The notes under the pieces: model-generated | Told to the model about the DNA's origin: nothing | Seen by the model: the letters and a program-made list of their open reading frames with translations, nothing else | Databases searched by the model: none | Part shown: piece after piece, positions 19,179 to 28,333 of the stretch | Position numbering within the stretch: position 1 is the first letter of the stretch | Layout: each line of letters starts with the position of its first letter | DNA from: an uncultured Eubacteriales bacterium | GTDB lineage: Bacteria > Bacillota > Clostridia > Christensenellales > UBA1242 | NCBI GenBank assembly: GCA_949841245.1 | Contig: CATKYT010000006.1 | Coordinates: forward strand, 1-45,492 | Length of the DNA stretch: 45,492 nucleotides | Direction of reading: 5' to 3' | Program-made: the position numbers and the translations under genes

Positions 19179-19205
19179 ATGATATCATAGCGGGGGGGGA
19201 GTCAA
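19179..19205 (-). promoter_or_regulatory. Promoter with C8 homopolymer in the -35/-10 spacer
   Basis: On the minus strand: TTGACT-CCCCCCCC-GCTATGA-TATCAT (15-nt spacer; extended -10 TGATATCAT). Confidence 0.55.
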
Positions 19206-19259
19206 GCGTTTTTCAAAAAAAGAAATGATTTTTGAATAATAAATATACAAATAAAAGAT

Positions 19260-19288
19260 TTGGAAATTACTATGTTTTGTGGTATACT
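19260..19288 (+). promoter_or_regulatory. Sigma-A promoter of prfB
   Basis: TTGGAA-17 nt-TATACT upstream of aaGGAGatttttATG. Confidence 0.55.
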
Positions 19289-19320
19289 ATATAAGTATTA
19301 AGTTTTTTAAGGAGATTTTT

Positions 19321-20428
19321 ATGTTAGTTGATGTTCAGAAAGAAAAATTGGTATCTTTAAAAGATAGTTTTAATTTTATTAAGGAGTGTCTTTGACCCAG
19401 TTAAACTGGAAGAAGATCTTGAAAAAATTAAGGAAGAACAACTTTCCGATGGCTTTTTTAATGATGCTGTAAGAGTTTCTAAGGTAGGCAGAGAGCAAAA
19501 ACTTTGTGAATATAAGTTGGAAAAAATAAAAAGATTGCAAACAGAGATTGATAATTGTGAAGCAAGCATAGAATTGTTGGAAGAATTGGATGACCAAGGA
19601 ATTTTTGATGAGTTATGTCAAACTTTGGTTGTTTTGGAAAAAGAAATTGAAAGTTCTAAATTGGAAACTTTGCTTTCTGGAAAATATGACAATTATAATG
19701 CAATTTTGACATTGCATGCTGGTGCAGGCGGAACAGAAGCACAAGATTGGACAGACATGCTTTATCGTATGTATGGCATGTATGCCGAAAAAAATGGTTA
19801 TAAAATTAAGGTGTTAGATGTGCTTGACGGAGATGAAGCTGGCATTAAGTCAATTACTTTTTCTGTGTCAGGCGAATTTGCTTATGGCTATTTAAAAGCA
19901 GAAAAGGGTGTTCACAGATTGGTAAGAATTTCGCCTTTTGATGCCAATTCACGCAGACACACCAGTTTTGCAAGTGTGGAAGTTATGCCAGAAATTGAAG
20001 AAGCACCAGACATCACCATAAGACCAGAAGATTTAAAAGTGGATACATTCAGAAGTTCGGGCGCTGGTGGACAACATGTCAATAAAACAGAATCTGCCAT
20101 TCGTATTACTCATATTCCTTCTGGAATTATTGTTGCATGTCAAACTGAGCGATCTCAGATGCAAAACAGAGAAACTGCCATGAAAATGCTTTATTCGAAA
20201 CTTGTGGAAAAGCAAGAATCGGAAGAAATGGAGAAATTGGCGTCTATTCGCGGAGATATTAAAAAAATTGAATGGGGAAGTCAAATTCGTTCTTATGTTT
20301 TTTGTCCTTACACCATGGTTAAGGATCACAGAACAAACTTTGAAACAAGTGATATTCAATCGGTTATGAACGGCGATATTCAAGATTTCATCAATGAATA
20401 TCTTAAAAGGACAAGTGTTAAAAATTGA
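19321..20428 (+). CDS. prfB: Peptide chain release factor 2, expressed by programmed +1 frameshift (join 19321..19392, 19394..20428)
   Basis: ATG at 19321, frame 1 reads to AAGGAGTGT CTT TGA C (in-frame TGA at 19393); +1 shift joins the frame-2 ORF with GAGGQHVNKTESAIRITHIPSGI. Confidence 0.96.
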
Positions 20429-21483
20429 GTTATACAGAACTTGCAAAACAAAAATTTGATGAATTAAGAAGTAAGGACAATGTCCTTATTCTTTCTGTGG
20501 AATCATCTTGTGATGAAACAGCGATTGCACTTGTTGAAAATGGAAGAAAGGTTTTGGCAAATGTAGTTTCTTCTCAGATTGAAATTCACAAACTCTTTGG
20601 TGGGGTTGTGCCAGAAGTTGCGTCAAGAAATCACATTAAAAATATTGTGGGCGTGCTTCAAGAAGCAATTTCAAGTTCTGGTAAAACACTTCAAGATGTT
20701 GACGCTATTGCTGTGACATATGGTGCTGGTTTGGTTGGAGCGTTGTTGGTTGGGGTAAATTTTGCCAAAACTTTGGCTTATGCTCTTAAAAAACCGCTTA
20801 TTGCTGTAAGTCATGTGCATGGACACATTGGTGCGAATTATATTTCACATCCTGACCTTAATCCGCCTTTTTTGTGCCTTATGGTCAGTGGTGGACATAC
20901 TGCTTTGGTGGATGTGCAAGATTTTTGTAAGTTCAACTTGATTGGGTCGACAGTAGATGACTCTGTCGGCGAATGTTTTGACAAAGTGGCAAGAGTGCTG
21001 GGTCTTTCTTATCCTGGTGGACCAAATATTGACAGATTGGCAAAAATTGGAAAGGATAATGTTAAATTTAATTATAAAAGCCCACTTAAAGATACATATA
21101 ACTTTTCATTTAGTGGTTTGAAAACAGCAGTGGTGAATTATGTTCACAACAAACAGCAAAAGTCAGAAGATTATTGTAAAGAAGACATTGCTTGTTCTTT
21201 TCAGGAACTTGCAACTGATGAATTATGTTTAAAAACCTTTCATGCATGTGAAAATTTAGGATATAAGAAACTTGTTGTCGCTGGTGGTGTAGGTGCAAAT
21301 GCAAGATTACGAGAAAAACTGGTGCAAAAGGCACAGACAAGTGGAATTCAAGTTTTTATGCCAGACCTTAAATATTGCACCGATAATGGAGCAATGATTG
21401 GTTCGATTGCTTATTTTTATGTGAAAGCAGGTATTGGTCTTGCCGATTTAACTTTAACTGCCAAACCAACTGTGAACATTTAA
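20425..21483 (+). CDS. tsaD: tRNA N6-adenosine threonylcarbamoyltransferase TsaD (TTG start overlapping prfB stop)
   Basis: ILSVESSCDETAIALVENG, HVHGHIGANY, LMVSGGHTALV, VAGGVGANARLRE. Confidence 0.94.
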   Translation: MSYTELAKQKFDELRSKDNVLILSVESSCDETAIALVENGRKVLANVVSSQIEIHKLFGGVVPEVASRNHIKNIVGVLQEAISSSGKTLQDVDAIAVTYGAGLVGALLVGVNFAKTLAYALKKPLIAVSHVHGHIGANYISHPDLNPPFLCLMVSGGHTALVDVQDFCKFNLIGSTVDDSVGECFDKVARVLGLSYPGGPNIDRLAKIGKDNVKFNYKSPLKDTYNFSFSGLKTAVVNYVHNKQQKSEDYCKEDIACSFQELATDELCLKTFHACENLGYKKLVVAGGVGANARLREKLVQKAQTSGIQVFMPDLKYCTDNGAMIGSIAYFYVKAGIGLADLTLTAKPTVNI

Positions 21484-21505
21484 TGGATTTCTAAGGAGTT
21501 TGAAA

Positions 21506-22270
21506 ATGAGTGAATATAACACAAGCACTTTTAAAAAATATTACAATCGTGTTAAATTGATTTCATGGATTTATATAAAAAGATTTTTGCAACAAATAAA
21601 ATGGTTTGAATGGCTTTATATGTTTCTTTTTGAAGCCACAATAATTGTTTTGGGCTGTGTTTTTGGTTCTGATGCATTGGTTATTATTTGCTCTGGTTTA
21701 AGTGTATTGGCTGTGTTTTTGACTTGCAAAGGCATTTGGGTCGGGGCTTTACTCGGTGCAATTCAGGCGTTTATGTATTGTTTTATTTGTTTAAACAATC
21801 AGTTTTATGGAGAAATAATTACAAATGTTGTTATTTCCATTCCTTGTTATTTGATAAGCGTTTATACTTGGGCTAAGAATGCCAACCGTGGAAACAAAGT
21901 TGTCAAAGTTTCCAACAAAATATCTTGGAAAGAATGGTTGATTTCGTTTGTTGTTGTAACTGCAATTACTGTGGCTTTTTACTTTATTTTAGACTTATTA
22001 CACACTGACAACATTGTTTGGTCAACAATTTCACTTGGAATTTGCATTTATGCATATTACATGATGATTCGAAGATGTGAATTTATGTTTATTCTTTACA
22101 TCGTTGCCAATGTAGTGGGAATAATGCTTTGGATTTTCAAGATTGTTGATGACAAAGATGTAACAACTATCCCTGTTTTTGTAAGATATTTTATGTTTAC
22201 TGTTTTAAATATATTTGGTTTTATCAATTGGTTGAACATGAGAAAGAAACAAAATGTGAGGAACAAATGA
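21506..22270 (+). CDS. PnuC-like membrane transporter, copy 1
   Basis: Start at 21506 after AAGGAG. Seven-TM-like protein with KWFEWLYMF..., WAKNANR, C-terminal NIFGFINWLNM. Confidence 0.6.
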   Translation: MSEYNTSTFKKYYNRVKLISWIYIKRFLQQIKWFEWLYMFLFEATIIVLGCVFGSDALVIICSGLSVLAVFLTCKGIWVGALLGAIQAFMYCFICLNNQFYGEIITNVVISIPCYLISVYTWAKNANRGNKVVKVSNKISWKEWLISFVVVTAITVAFYFILDLLHTDNIVWSTISLGICIYAYYMMIRRCEFMFILYIVANVVGIMLWIFKIVDDKDVTTIPVFVRYFMFTVLNIFGFINWLNMRKKQNVRNK

Positions 22271-23022
22271 AAAATTTTTTAAAGAGTGTAAAATGGTATG
22301 AATGGGTTTTTATGTCTGTGTCTTACATAGCCATTTTAACTTTGGGCATTGTTTTTAAATCCAGTGCTTTAATCATATTGAATTCTATTACGGGCATTAC
22401 AGCAACATTTCTGATTGCAAAAGGCTTATGGATTGGAAATGTCATTGGAATTATGCAAGTCGTTTTATATTGCACTATGTCGTTTTTTAATAATCTTTAT
22501 GGTGAAATGATTACTTGCGGAGTGTTTTCCTTTTCTACATATTGTTTTTCATTATACAGTTGGCGTAAAAACAGAAAGGAAGGAAGCGGAATTTTAAAGA
22601 TTTCCAATGGCCTTAAATGGCAAGAATGGGTTTGTGTTATTTTGGCGTTGTCTTGTGTTTCAGTTGGCATGTATTTTGTTTTAGGTGTTTTAAACACCAA
22701 CAATTTAATTATAAGTACAATTTGTGTTGGGTTCAGCACTTTGGCGTATTATTTAAGAATAAGAAGATGCGAAAAAAACTTTATTTTTAGTTGCCTTATA
22801 AATGTCATTAAATTTGTGCTTTGGATGAGTGTAATTCTTAACGGAGGCGGTTTGAATTATATTCCAACGATTATTAATTATGTGATATATTTTTGTATCA
22901 ATGCATTTGGTTTGTTTTATTGGATTAAACTTAAAAAATTGCAAAACTTGCGAAAACAAAAAGCAGAACAAAGAATTTTGTCTGTGGAAAGCAAACTTGA
23001 AGAACAAAAGATTGAAGAATAA
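22267..23022 (+). CDS. PnuC-like membrane transporter, copy 2 (tandem paralogue)
   Basis: ATG at 22267 overlapping copy 1 stop; same layout: KWYEWVFMSV...KGLWIGNVIGIMQ...LYSWRKNRK...NAFGLFYWIKLKKL. Confidence 0.6.
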   Translation: MKNFLKSVKWYEWVFMSVSYIAILTLGIVFKSSALIILNSITGITATFLIAKGLWIGNVIGIMQVVLYCTMSFFNNLYGEMITCGVFSFSTYCFSLYSWRKNRKEGSGILKISNGLKWQEWVCVILALSCVSVGMYFVLGVLNTNNLIISTICVGFSTLAYYLRIRRCEKNFIFSCLINVIKFVLWMSVILNGGGLNYIPTIINYVIYFCINAFGLFYWIKLKKLQNLRKQKAEQRILSVESKLEEQKIEE

Positions 23023-23042
23023 GTTTTTAAAGGAGAAATGTT

Positions 23043-24230
23043 ATGGAACTTTTAGCACCAGCAGGAAATTTTGAAAAATTTTTAACAGCGTTGCATTTTG
23101 GCGCTGATGCTTTTTATTTGGCAGGTGGTCGATTTGGTTTAAGGGCTTTTGCAGGAAATTTTTCTGATGAAGAAATTGAAAAAGCAGTTAAATTGGCACA
23201 TGAAAAAGGCAAAAAAGTTTTTGTAACTTTAAACATCATTGCAAAAGACCAAGATTTTGAAGGGTTGAAAGAATATTTGTTGTTTTTGCAACAAGTTAAA
23301 GTGGATGCCGTTATTGTTGCGGATATTGGGCTTTTAAAATTTGTTAGAGTGCATGCTCCGATGCTTAATGTTCATGTCAGCACGCAGGCAAACATAATTA
23401 ATTCTTATTCGGCAAATTTAATGGTGGAACTTGGTGCTAAGAGATTGATTTTGGCAAGAGAATTGTCACTTGAAGAAATCAAAAAAATAAGAAAAAATGT
23501 TTCTCCAAAGGTGGAAATTGAAGTCTTTGTTCATGGTGCAATGTGCATGGCATATTCAGGAAGATGCTTGCTTTCAAATTACCTTACTGGCAGAGATTCC
23601 AATCATGGCGAGTGCGTTCAGGCATGTCGTTGGAAATATATGGTTCGAGAAGTCAACCGTGAAGATGAAATGGAAGTGCAAGAAGATGAAAAAGGGTCTT
23701 ATATTTTTAATTCCAAAGATTTAAACATGTTGACATATTTAAAAGAATTGAAAGACGCGGGTGTTGACAGCATTAAAATTGAAGGAAGAATGAAATCTGC
23801 TTATTATGTTGCAACAGTTGTCAATGCTTACAGAAAAGCACTTGATATGTTGCCTAAAAAACCACCACAAAAGTTGTGTGACGAACTTTTGAAAGCAAGT
23901 CACAGAAGATATACAACAGGTTTTTATTTTGGCGATGAAAAAAAGCAATATACAAATGATTCCATGCCTGTCCAAGACAGTGAGTTTGTTGCCTTAGTTT
24001 CGCAAGACATGAAAGATGATTTTGTGGAAGTGGAAATGAGAAACAAATTCTCTGTGGGTGATGTGTTGGAAGTGTTGAGTCCAAACGACAAAACTTTCAA
24101 CAAAAAAATCAAAATTGTTTCCATTATAAACTCCAACAATGAAAAAGTGGAAAGTGCAAAAGTTGTTCAAGAGAAAGTCAAAATTTCATGTTCTTTGCCT
24201 CTTGTTGCAGGGGACATATTACGAAGATAG
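23043..24230 (+). CDS. Peptidase U32 family protein (TrhP/RlhA-like tRNA/rRNA hydroxylation or collagenase-like)
   Basis: MELLAPAGNFEKFLTALHFGADAFYLAG, FVHGAMCMAYSGRCLLSNYLTGRDSNHGECVQACRWKY, IKIEGRMKSAYYVATVVNAYR. Confidence 0.9.
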   Translation: MELLAPAGNFEKFLTALHFGADAFYLAGGRFGLRAFAGNFSDEEIEKAVKLAHEKGKKVFVTLNIIAKDQDFEGLKEYLLFLQQVKVDAVIVADIGLLKFVRVHAPMLNVHVSTQANIINSYSANLMVELGAKRLILARELSLEEIKKIRKNVSPKVEIEVFVHGAMCMAYSGRCLLSNYLTGRDSNHGECVQACRWKYMVREVNREDEMEVQEDEKGSYIFNSKDLNMLTYLKELKDAGVDSIKIEGRMKSAYYVATVVNAYRKALDMLPKKPPQKLCDELLKASHRRYTTGFYFGDEKKQYTNDSMPVQDSEFVALVSQDMKDDFVEVEMRNKFSVGDVLEVLSPNDKTFNKKIKIVSIINSNNEKVESAKVVQEKVKISCSLPLVAGDILRR

Positions 24231-24312
24231 AAAACTTGTTGGTTAATCTTAATTTTTCTTATTTTAATTTGACATAACTAATTGGCTGTGGTAAAATTTT
24301 TTAAGGTAAAAA

Positions 24313-24816
24313 ATGGCAAGACTTAACATTAATAACATTGAAAATGTCGAAGGAAAATATCATGTTATGTTTTTCGAAGGCAAAAATATGGTTGAAAATG
24401 CAAAAACAAACATAAGAAATTCTTTCTTTTTGTTGTTGTTTTTTTCGCTTTTAGTTTTTCTTTTTATTGTTATTTCAGGTTTTAATCTGTTCTTTGTTGG
24501 TTTCCTTGTCATTTATTTGATTTTCTTTGTCACGGTTGAAATTTATTATTTCAGGCAAAAACGAATTGGAAGAAAACAATGTATTTATGCTGTGGAAAAC
24601 TCACATTCAAGTGAAATTATTGCCAAACAAGTGGACAACAGAAAAGCAACTCGAGCGATTATTAAATCAATGTCAAGCACGGTTGATAAATATGATGCAC
24701 GAGAAAAATATCCAAAATTTAGGCAAAAAATTAAGCGGTCCAGAAAACATCGCCATATAGTTGGTGTTATTATGGATTTTGAAAAAGAAAATAAAGTTAA
24801 AAATAAAGTTAATTAA
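24313..24816 (+). CDS. Hypothetical protein with two TM helices
   Basis: Promoter TTGACA-17-TAAAAT (24269..24297) and short leader with AAGG; central hydrophobic hairpin, basic C-terminus. Confidence 0.65.
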   Translation: MARLNINNIENVEGKYHVMFFEGKNMVENAKTNIRNSFFLLLFFSLLVFLFIVISGFNLFFVGFLVIYLIFFVTVEIYYFRQKRIGRKQCIYAVENSHSSEIIAKQVDNRKATRAIIKSMSSTVDKYDAREKYPKFRQKIKRSRKHRHIVGVIMDFEKENKVKNKVN

Positions 24817-24831
24817 AAAATTGGAGATTAT

Positions 24832-26649
24832 ATGAAAACAGACAGACAAATGAAAGAATTGTGGTTTAAATTCTTTGAAAAGCATGGTTTTAAACGCATT
24901 GAAAGTGCTTCTATTGTTCCTGAAAATGACCCAACAGTTTTGTTTACAACTGCTGGTATGCATCCGCTTGTTCCTTATCTTCTTGGAGAACCACATCCAG
25001 AAGGAAACAAAATTTTTGATGTGCAAAGATGCATCAGAACAAGTGATATTGATGATGTTGGCGATGACAGCCACTTGACTTTTTTTGAGATGCTTGGGAA
25101 CTGGTATCTTGGAGATTGCCCAAAAGAAGAAATGATTGCTTTGTCTTATGAATTTTTGACAAGCCCTGAATATCTTGGCATTCCACTTGACAAACTTGCT
25201 GTTACTGTTTTTGCAGGCAACGATGTTGCACCACGCGATGATGTTGCTGCAAACGCTTGGATTAAATGCGGAGTCAAAGAAGATAATGTTTTCTTTATTA
25301 AAGACAACTGGTGGGCTTTGGGCAGTGGGGTTGGACCATGTGGACCCGACAGTGAAATGTTTCTTGACACTGGAAAGCCTAAATGCTGTGAAGATTGCAA
25401 CCCATCTTGTGATTGTGGAAAATATTTGGAAGTTTGGAACGATGTTTTCATGCAATATAAAGTGGAAAATGTTGGGGATAAGGCAGTTAAACTCGCTCGA
25501 CCAAACATTGACACTGGAATGGGTCTTGAAAGAGCCGTAGTTGTTTTGAATGGCAGTAAAAGCGTCTATGACACAGGCTGTTTAAAGCGTGTGATTGATT
25601 TCATTGAAAGCAAGTCTAAAATTAAATATTTGGAGACTGAACTTGCGAAAAAATCTTACAGAATAATTACTGACCATTTGCGTTCCGCAGTTTTTGTGCT
25701 TGGGGACTATCGTGGAGTTGTTCCTTCAAATGTCGGACAGGGCTATATTTTAAGAAGATTTATTCGCCGTGCAGTAAACTGTGCAAGAAACATTGGTTTT
25801 GACATAAATTATTTTGAAAATGTTGTAGACATGTATGTTGATGAATATCAAGATTATTATTCTGATTTAAAAGCCAACAGACAAAAAGTTAAAGATGAAC
25901 TTAAAATTGAAGTTGAAAAATTTTCTAAGGCTTTGGAAGATGGTCATAAGGAATTTGAAAAAGTGCTTAATGGAATTGAAAAACACAAAATCTTTGCTGC
26001 TTCTAAGGGGGAAGTGGTTGAAGATATAATTCCTGGTAAGGCTTGTTTCAGACTTTATGACACTTTTGGCTTTCCATTCGAACTTACCAAAGAACTTGCA
26101 AAAGAAAAAGGTTTTGAAGTGGATGAAGAAGGTTTTAAAAAGGCTTTTGAAGAACATCAAGAAAAAAGCAGAACTGCATCTGCTGGTGTATTTAAAGGCG
26201 GTCTTGCTGACAGTTCTTATGAAAGTGCAAAACTGCATACAGCAACACATTTGATTATGGCAGGTTTAAGAAAGATGTTTGGAAATCAAGTTATGCAAAA
26301 AGGTTCAAACATCACTCCTGAAAGGCTTAGAATTGATTTCAATCTTGACCATAAGATGTTGCCAGAAGAAATTGAAACATTGGAAAAATTTGTCAATGAT
26401 GCAATTTCTGAAAACATTGATGTTGTTTGTCAAGAGTTAAGTTTGCAAGAAGCAAAAGAAAGTGGTGCTGTTGGTGTTTTTGAAAGTAAATATGGTCAAG
26501 TGGTCAAAGTTTATTCCATTGGCAATGTTTCCAAAGAAATCTGTGGTGGTCCACATGCGAAAAACACAGGTGATTTACATCATCTTAAAATTGTTAAAGA
26601 AGAAAGTTCTTCAAGCGGAGTCAGAAGAATTAAAGCAATATTAAACTAA
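24832..26649 (+). CDS. alaS: Alanine-tRNA ligase, short form (catalytic and editing domains; no C-Ala domain)
   Basis: MKELWFKFFEKHGFKRIESASIVPENDPTVLFTTAGMHPLVPYLLG; editing motifs HTATH and CGGPHAKNTGDL; ends at SSSSGVRRIKAILN*. Confidence 0.92.
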   Translation: MKTDRQMKELWFKFFEKHGFKRIESASIVPENDPTVLFTTAGMHPLVPYLLGEPHPEGNKIFDVQRCIRTSDIDDVGDDSHLTFFEMLGNWYLGDCPKEEMIALSYEFLTSPEYLGIPLDKLAVTVFAGNDVAPRDDVAANAWIKCGVKEDNVFFIKDNWWALGSGVGPCGPDSEMFLDTGKPKCCEDCNPSCDCGKYLEVWNDVFMQYKVENVGDKAVKLARPNIDTGMGLERAVVVLNGSKSVYDTGCLKRVIDFIESKSKIKYLETELAKKSYRIITDHLRSAVFVLGDYRGVVPSNVGQGYILRRFIRRAVNCARNIGFDINYFENVVDMYVDEYQDYYSDLKANRQKVKDELKIEVEKFSKALEDGHKEFEKVLNGIEKHKIFAASKGEVVEDIIPGKACFRLYDTFGFPFELTKELAKEKGFEVDEEGFKKAFEEHQEKSRTASAGVFKGGLADSSYESAKLHTATHLIMAGLRKMFGNQVMQKGSNITPERLRIDFNLDHKMLPEEIETLEKFVNDAISENIDVVCQELSLQEAKESGAVGVFESKYGQVVKVYSIGNVSKEICGGPHAKNTGDLHHLKIVKEESSSSGVRRIKAILN

Positions 26650-26652
26650 TTA

Positions 26653-26681
26653 TTGACAAAAATTTTTTGCTGTGATATAAT
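26653..26681 (+). promoter_or_regulatory. Consensus sigma-A promoter
   Basis: TTGACA-17 nt-TATAAT, perfect hexamers. Confidence 0.8.
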
Positions 26682-26735
26682 TTTTGTATAAGTATTTCAC
26701 ATGATAAATGTAAAATTGGTTTGGGAGGAATTAAA

Positions 26736-28241
26736 ATGGCACAAAATCAAATAAGAAAAGGTTTTTTCTTCTATTTTGGATTGTTAATTTTGTTTTTAGT
26801 GACTTTGTCACTTATCTTTTTAGTTGTATTAATTTTCAGTCCAAACAAAGACTTTATTGGTCTTAGATATTTTTCTTACACAAACCATAGTTATATTTCA
26901 CAAACTTCGGGTGACGAACCTGTTAACATTGATTACAGCACAGTTAAATCAATTGAAATTGATTGTGGTTATGCAGATGTTTCTTTGAAAAAAGGTAATG
27001 GCGATGATGCATCTTGGAGAGATGGAATACATATCAACAATGACGCAAAAGGTTTTACAACTGCTGCGGATGCCATTGATTTTACTTACAACGCAACACT
27101 TGAAAATGGAAAACTTGTTGTTAAACTTACTGAACCAACAGGTTTTATGTATTTCTCAAAAAATATTAAGGTAGTTATTTATGCGTCTGCAAATTCAAAT
27201 TTCTTAGATGGAAAAGAATTGATTGTTAAGACTGCTGACGATGGAAACATCTTCCTTGGCGAAGCATTGCATGCTAACACAATTAAATCAAATGGTGTGA
27301 CTATTGCCAAAGCCGACATTAAAACTGAAAAAGGCAACATTTATGTTTCAAGTGGTCTTGTTTTTGACAATGGAAAAGAAGGCGAAGAACATAAAACTGT
27401 TGAATCTCTTGAACTTTATTCAGGTAGTGGATCTATTAATTACAGACCAGGTCAACAATGTGCTGATGTTCTCAATATTCCAAAAGATTGTGCTGTTAAG
27501 TTGAGAACTGCTAATGGAAGAATTGATTTTAGTGCAATCAATGGTTCAGACTTGATTGTTGAATGTGATAATGGCAGTGTTCGTATTGATACATTAAACT
27601 TAACTGGTGATTGTAAAGTTCACAGTAAACAAGGTAATTTCACTTTTAAAAATGCAACTGTTGGTAAATTGGATTTCACAACTTCTGAAAACACCATGAT
27701 TTCTCCTGACATCGACATTTTAGAAACTTTAACTGGCGATTTGATTTTGTCTAATGCAACTGCTGGGGCTTCTCCTAATGTGGTTATAAATAAAGTTATT
27801 GGCAATGTCAACATCATTTCAACTGATGGCAGTTTAAAAATTAAAGATTCAATTAAAGGAACTTTAACAGTTGATGGCAGAGCAGGTTCTTTCTCGGTTG
27901 AAGCAGGAATTGCTAATGTTGAAGGTCAAGCAAATTTCAATATTCAACTTAAAAACGGACATATTAATCTTAATTTGAGAGACTCAATCAACAACAATGT
28001 AAACAACAATCTTGCAACTGAAAAAGGCAACATCACTCTCAACATGAAAAGCGAAGCGAAATTTGAAGCAGAAGCAACACTTTTTAATGGAAATAAGAAA
28101 ACTGATAAAATTCAATCAAGCAGCAGTTTTGCTTCGCTTAATGACAATGTTTTGACTGTTAATGGTGGAACAAGAACAGATGGATTTGTTAAACTTTCAA
28201 CAGATGAAAATATTAAATTGAACTTGGTTGCAAGTTTTTAA
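26736..28241 (+). CDS. Membrane-anchored beta-helix/DUF4097-like adhesin-type protein
   Basis: RBS GGGAGG then ATG 26736; N-terminal TM; repeated short beta motifs (GNIYVSSG, GSGSINYRPG, GRIDFSAINGSDLIVECDNGSVRIDTLN, GDCKVHSKQGNFTFKN). Confidence 0.65.
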   Translation: MAQNQIRKGFFFYFGLLILFLVTLSLIFLVVLIFSPNKDFIGLRYFSYTNHSYISQTSGDEPVNIDYSTVKSIEIDCGYADVSLKKGNGDDASWRDGIHINNDAKGFTTAADAIDFTYNATLENGKLVVKLTEPTGFMYFSKNIKVVIYASANSNFLDGKELIVKTADDGNIFLGEALHANTIKSNGVTIAKADIKTEKGNIYVSSGLVFDNGKEGEEHKTVESLELYSGSGSINYRPGQQCADVLNIPKDCAVKLRTANGRIDFSAINGSDLIVECDNGSVRIDTLNLTGDCKVHSKQGNFTFKNATVGKLDFTTSENTMISPDIDILETLTGDLILSNATAGASPNVVINKVIGNVNIISTDGSLKIKDSIKGTLTVDGRAGSFSVEAGIANVEGQANFNIQLKNGHINLNLRDSINNNVNNNLATEKGNITLNMKSEAKFEAEATLFNGNKKTDKIQSSSSFASLNDNVLTVNGGTRTDGFVKLSTDENIKLNLVASF

Positions 28242-28246
28242 GAAAA

Positions 28247-28273
28247 TAAAATCGGCGAAAAGCCGATTTTTTA
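28247..28273 (+). terminator. Rho-independent terminator
   Basis: AAAATCGGCgaaaAGCCGATTTTTT. Confidence 0.85.
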
Positions 28274-28298
28274 TTGTTTGTCTTATTCTTAAATTGTT

Positions 28299-28327
28299 TT
28301 GAAAATTGCAGTTAAATTTGTTATAAT
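28299..28327 (+). promoter_or_regulatory. Sigma-A promoter, predicted leaderless transcript
   Basis: TTGAAA-17-TATAAT, ATG at 28334 exactly 7 nt after the last T of -10. Confidence 0.6.
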
Positions 28328-28333
28328 TTTCTT

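Noticed and set aside
24673-25455. 260-aa minus-strand ORF spanning the start of alaS
   Set aside because: Antisense to a clearly conserved alaS; no family motifs; arises from codon bias.
26641-26655. Possible missing C-terminal AlaRS exon/frameshift
   Set aside because: Checked sequence after the stop: a perfect promoter and the next gene follow; no C-Ala coding seen in other frames.
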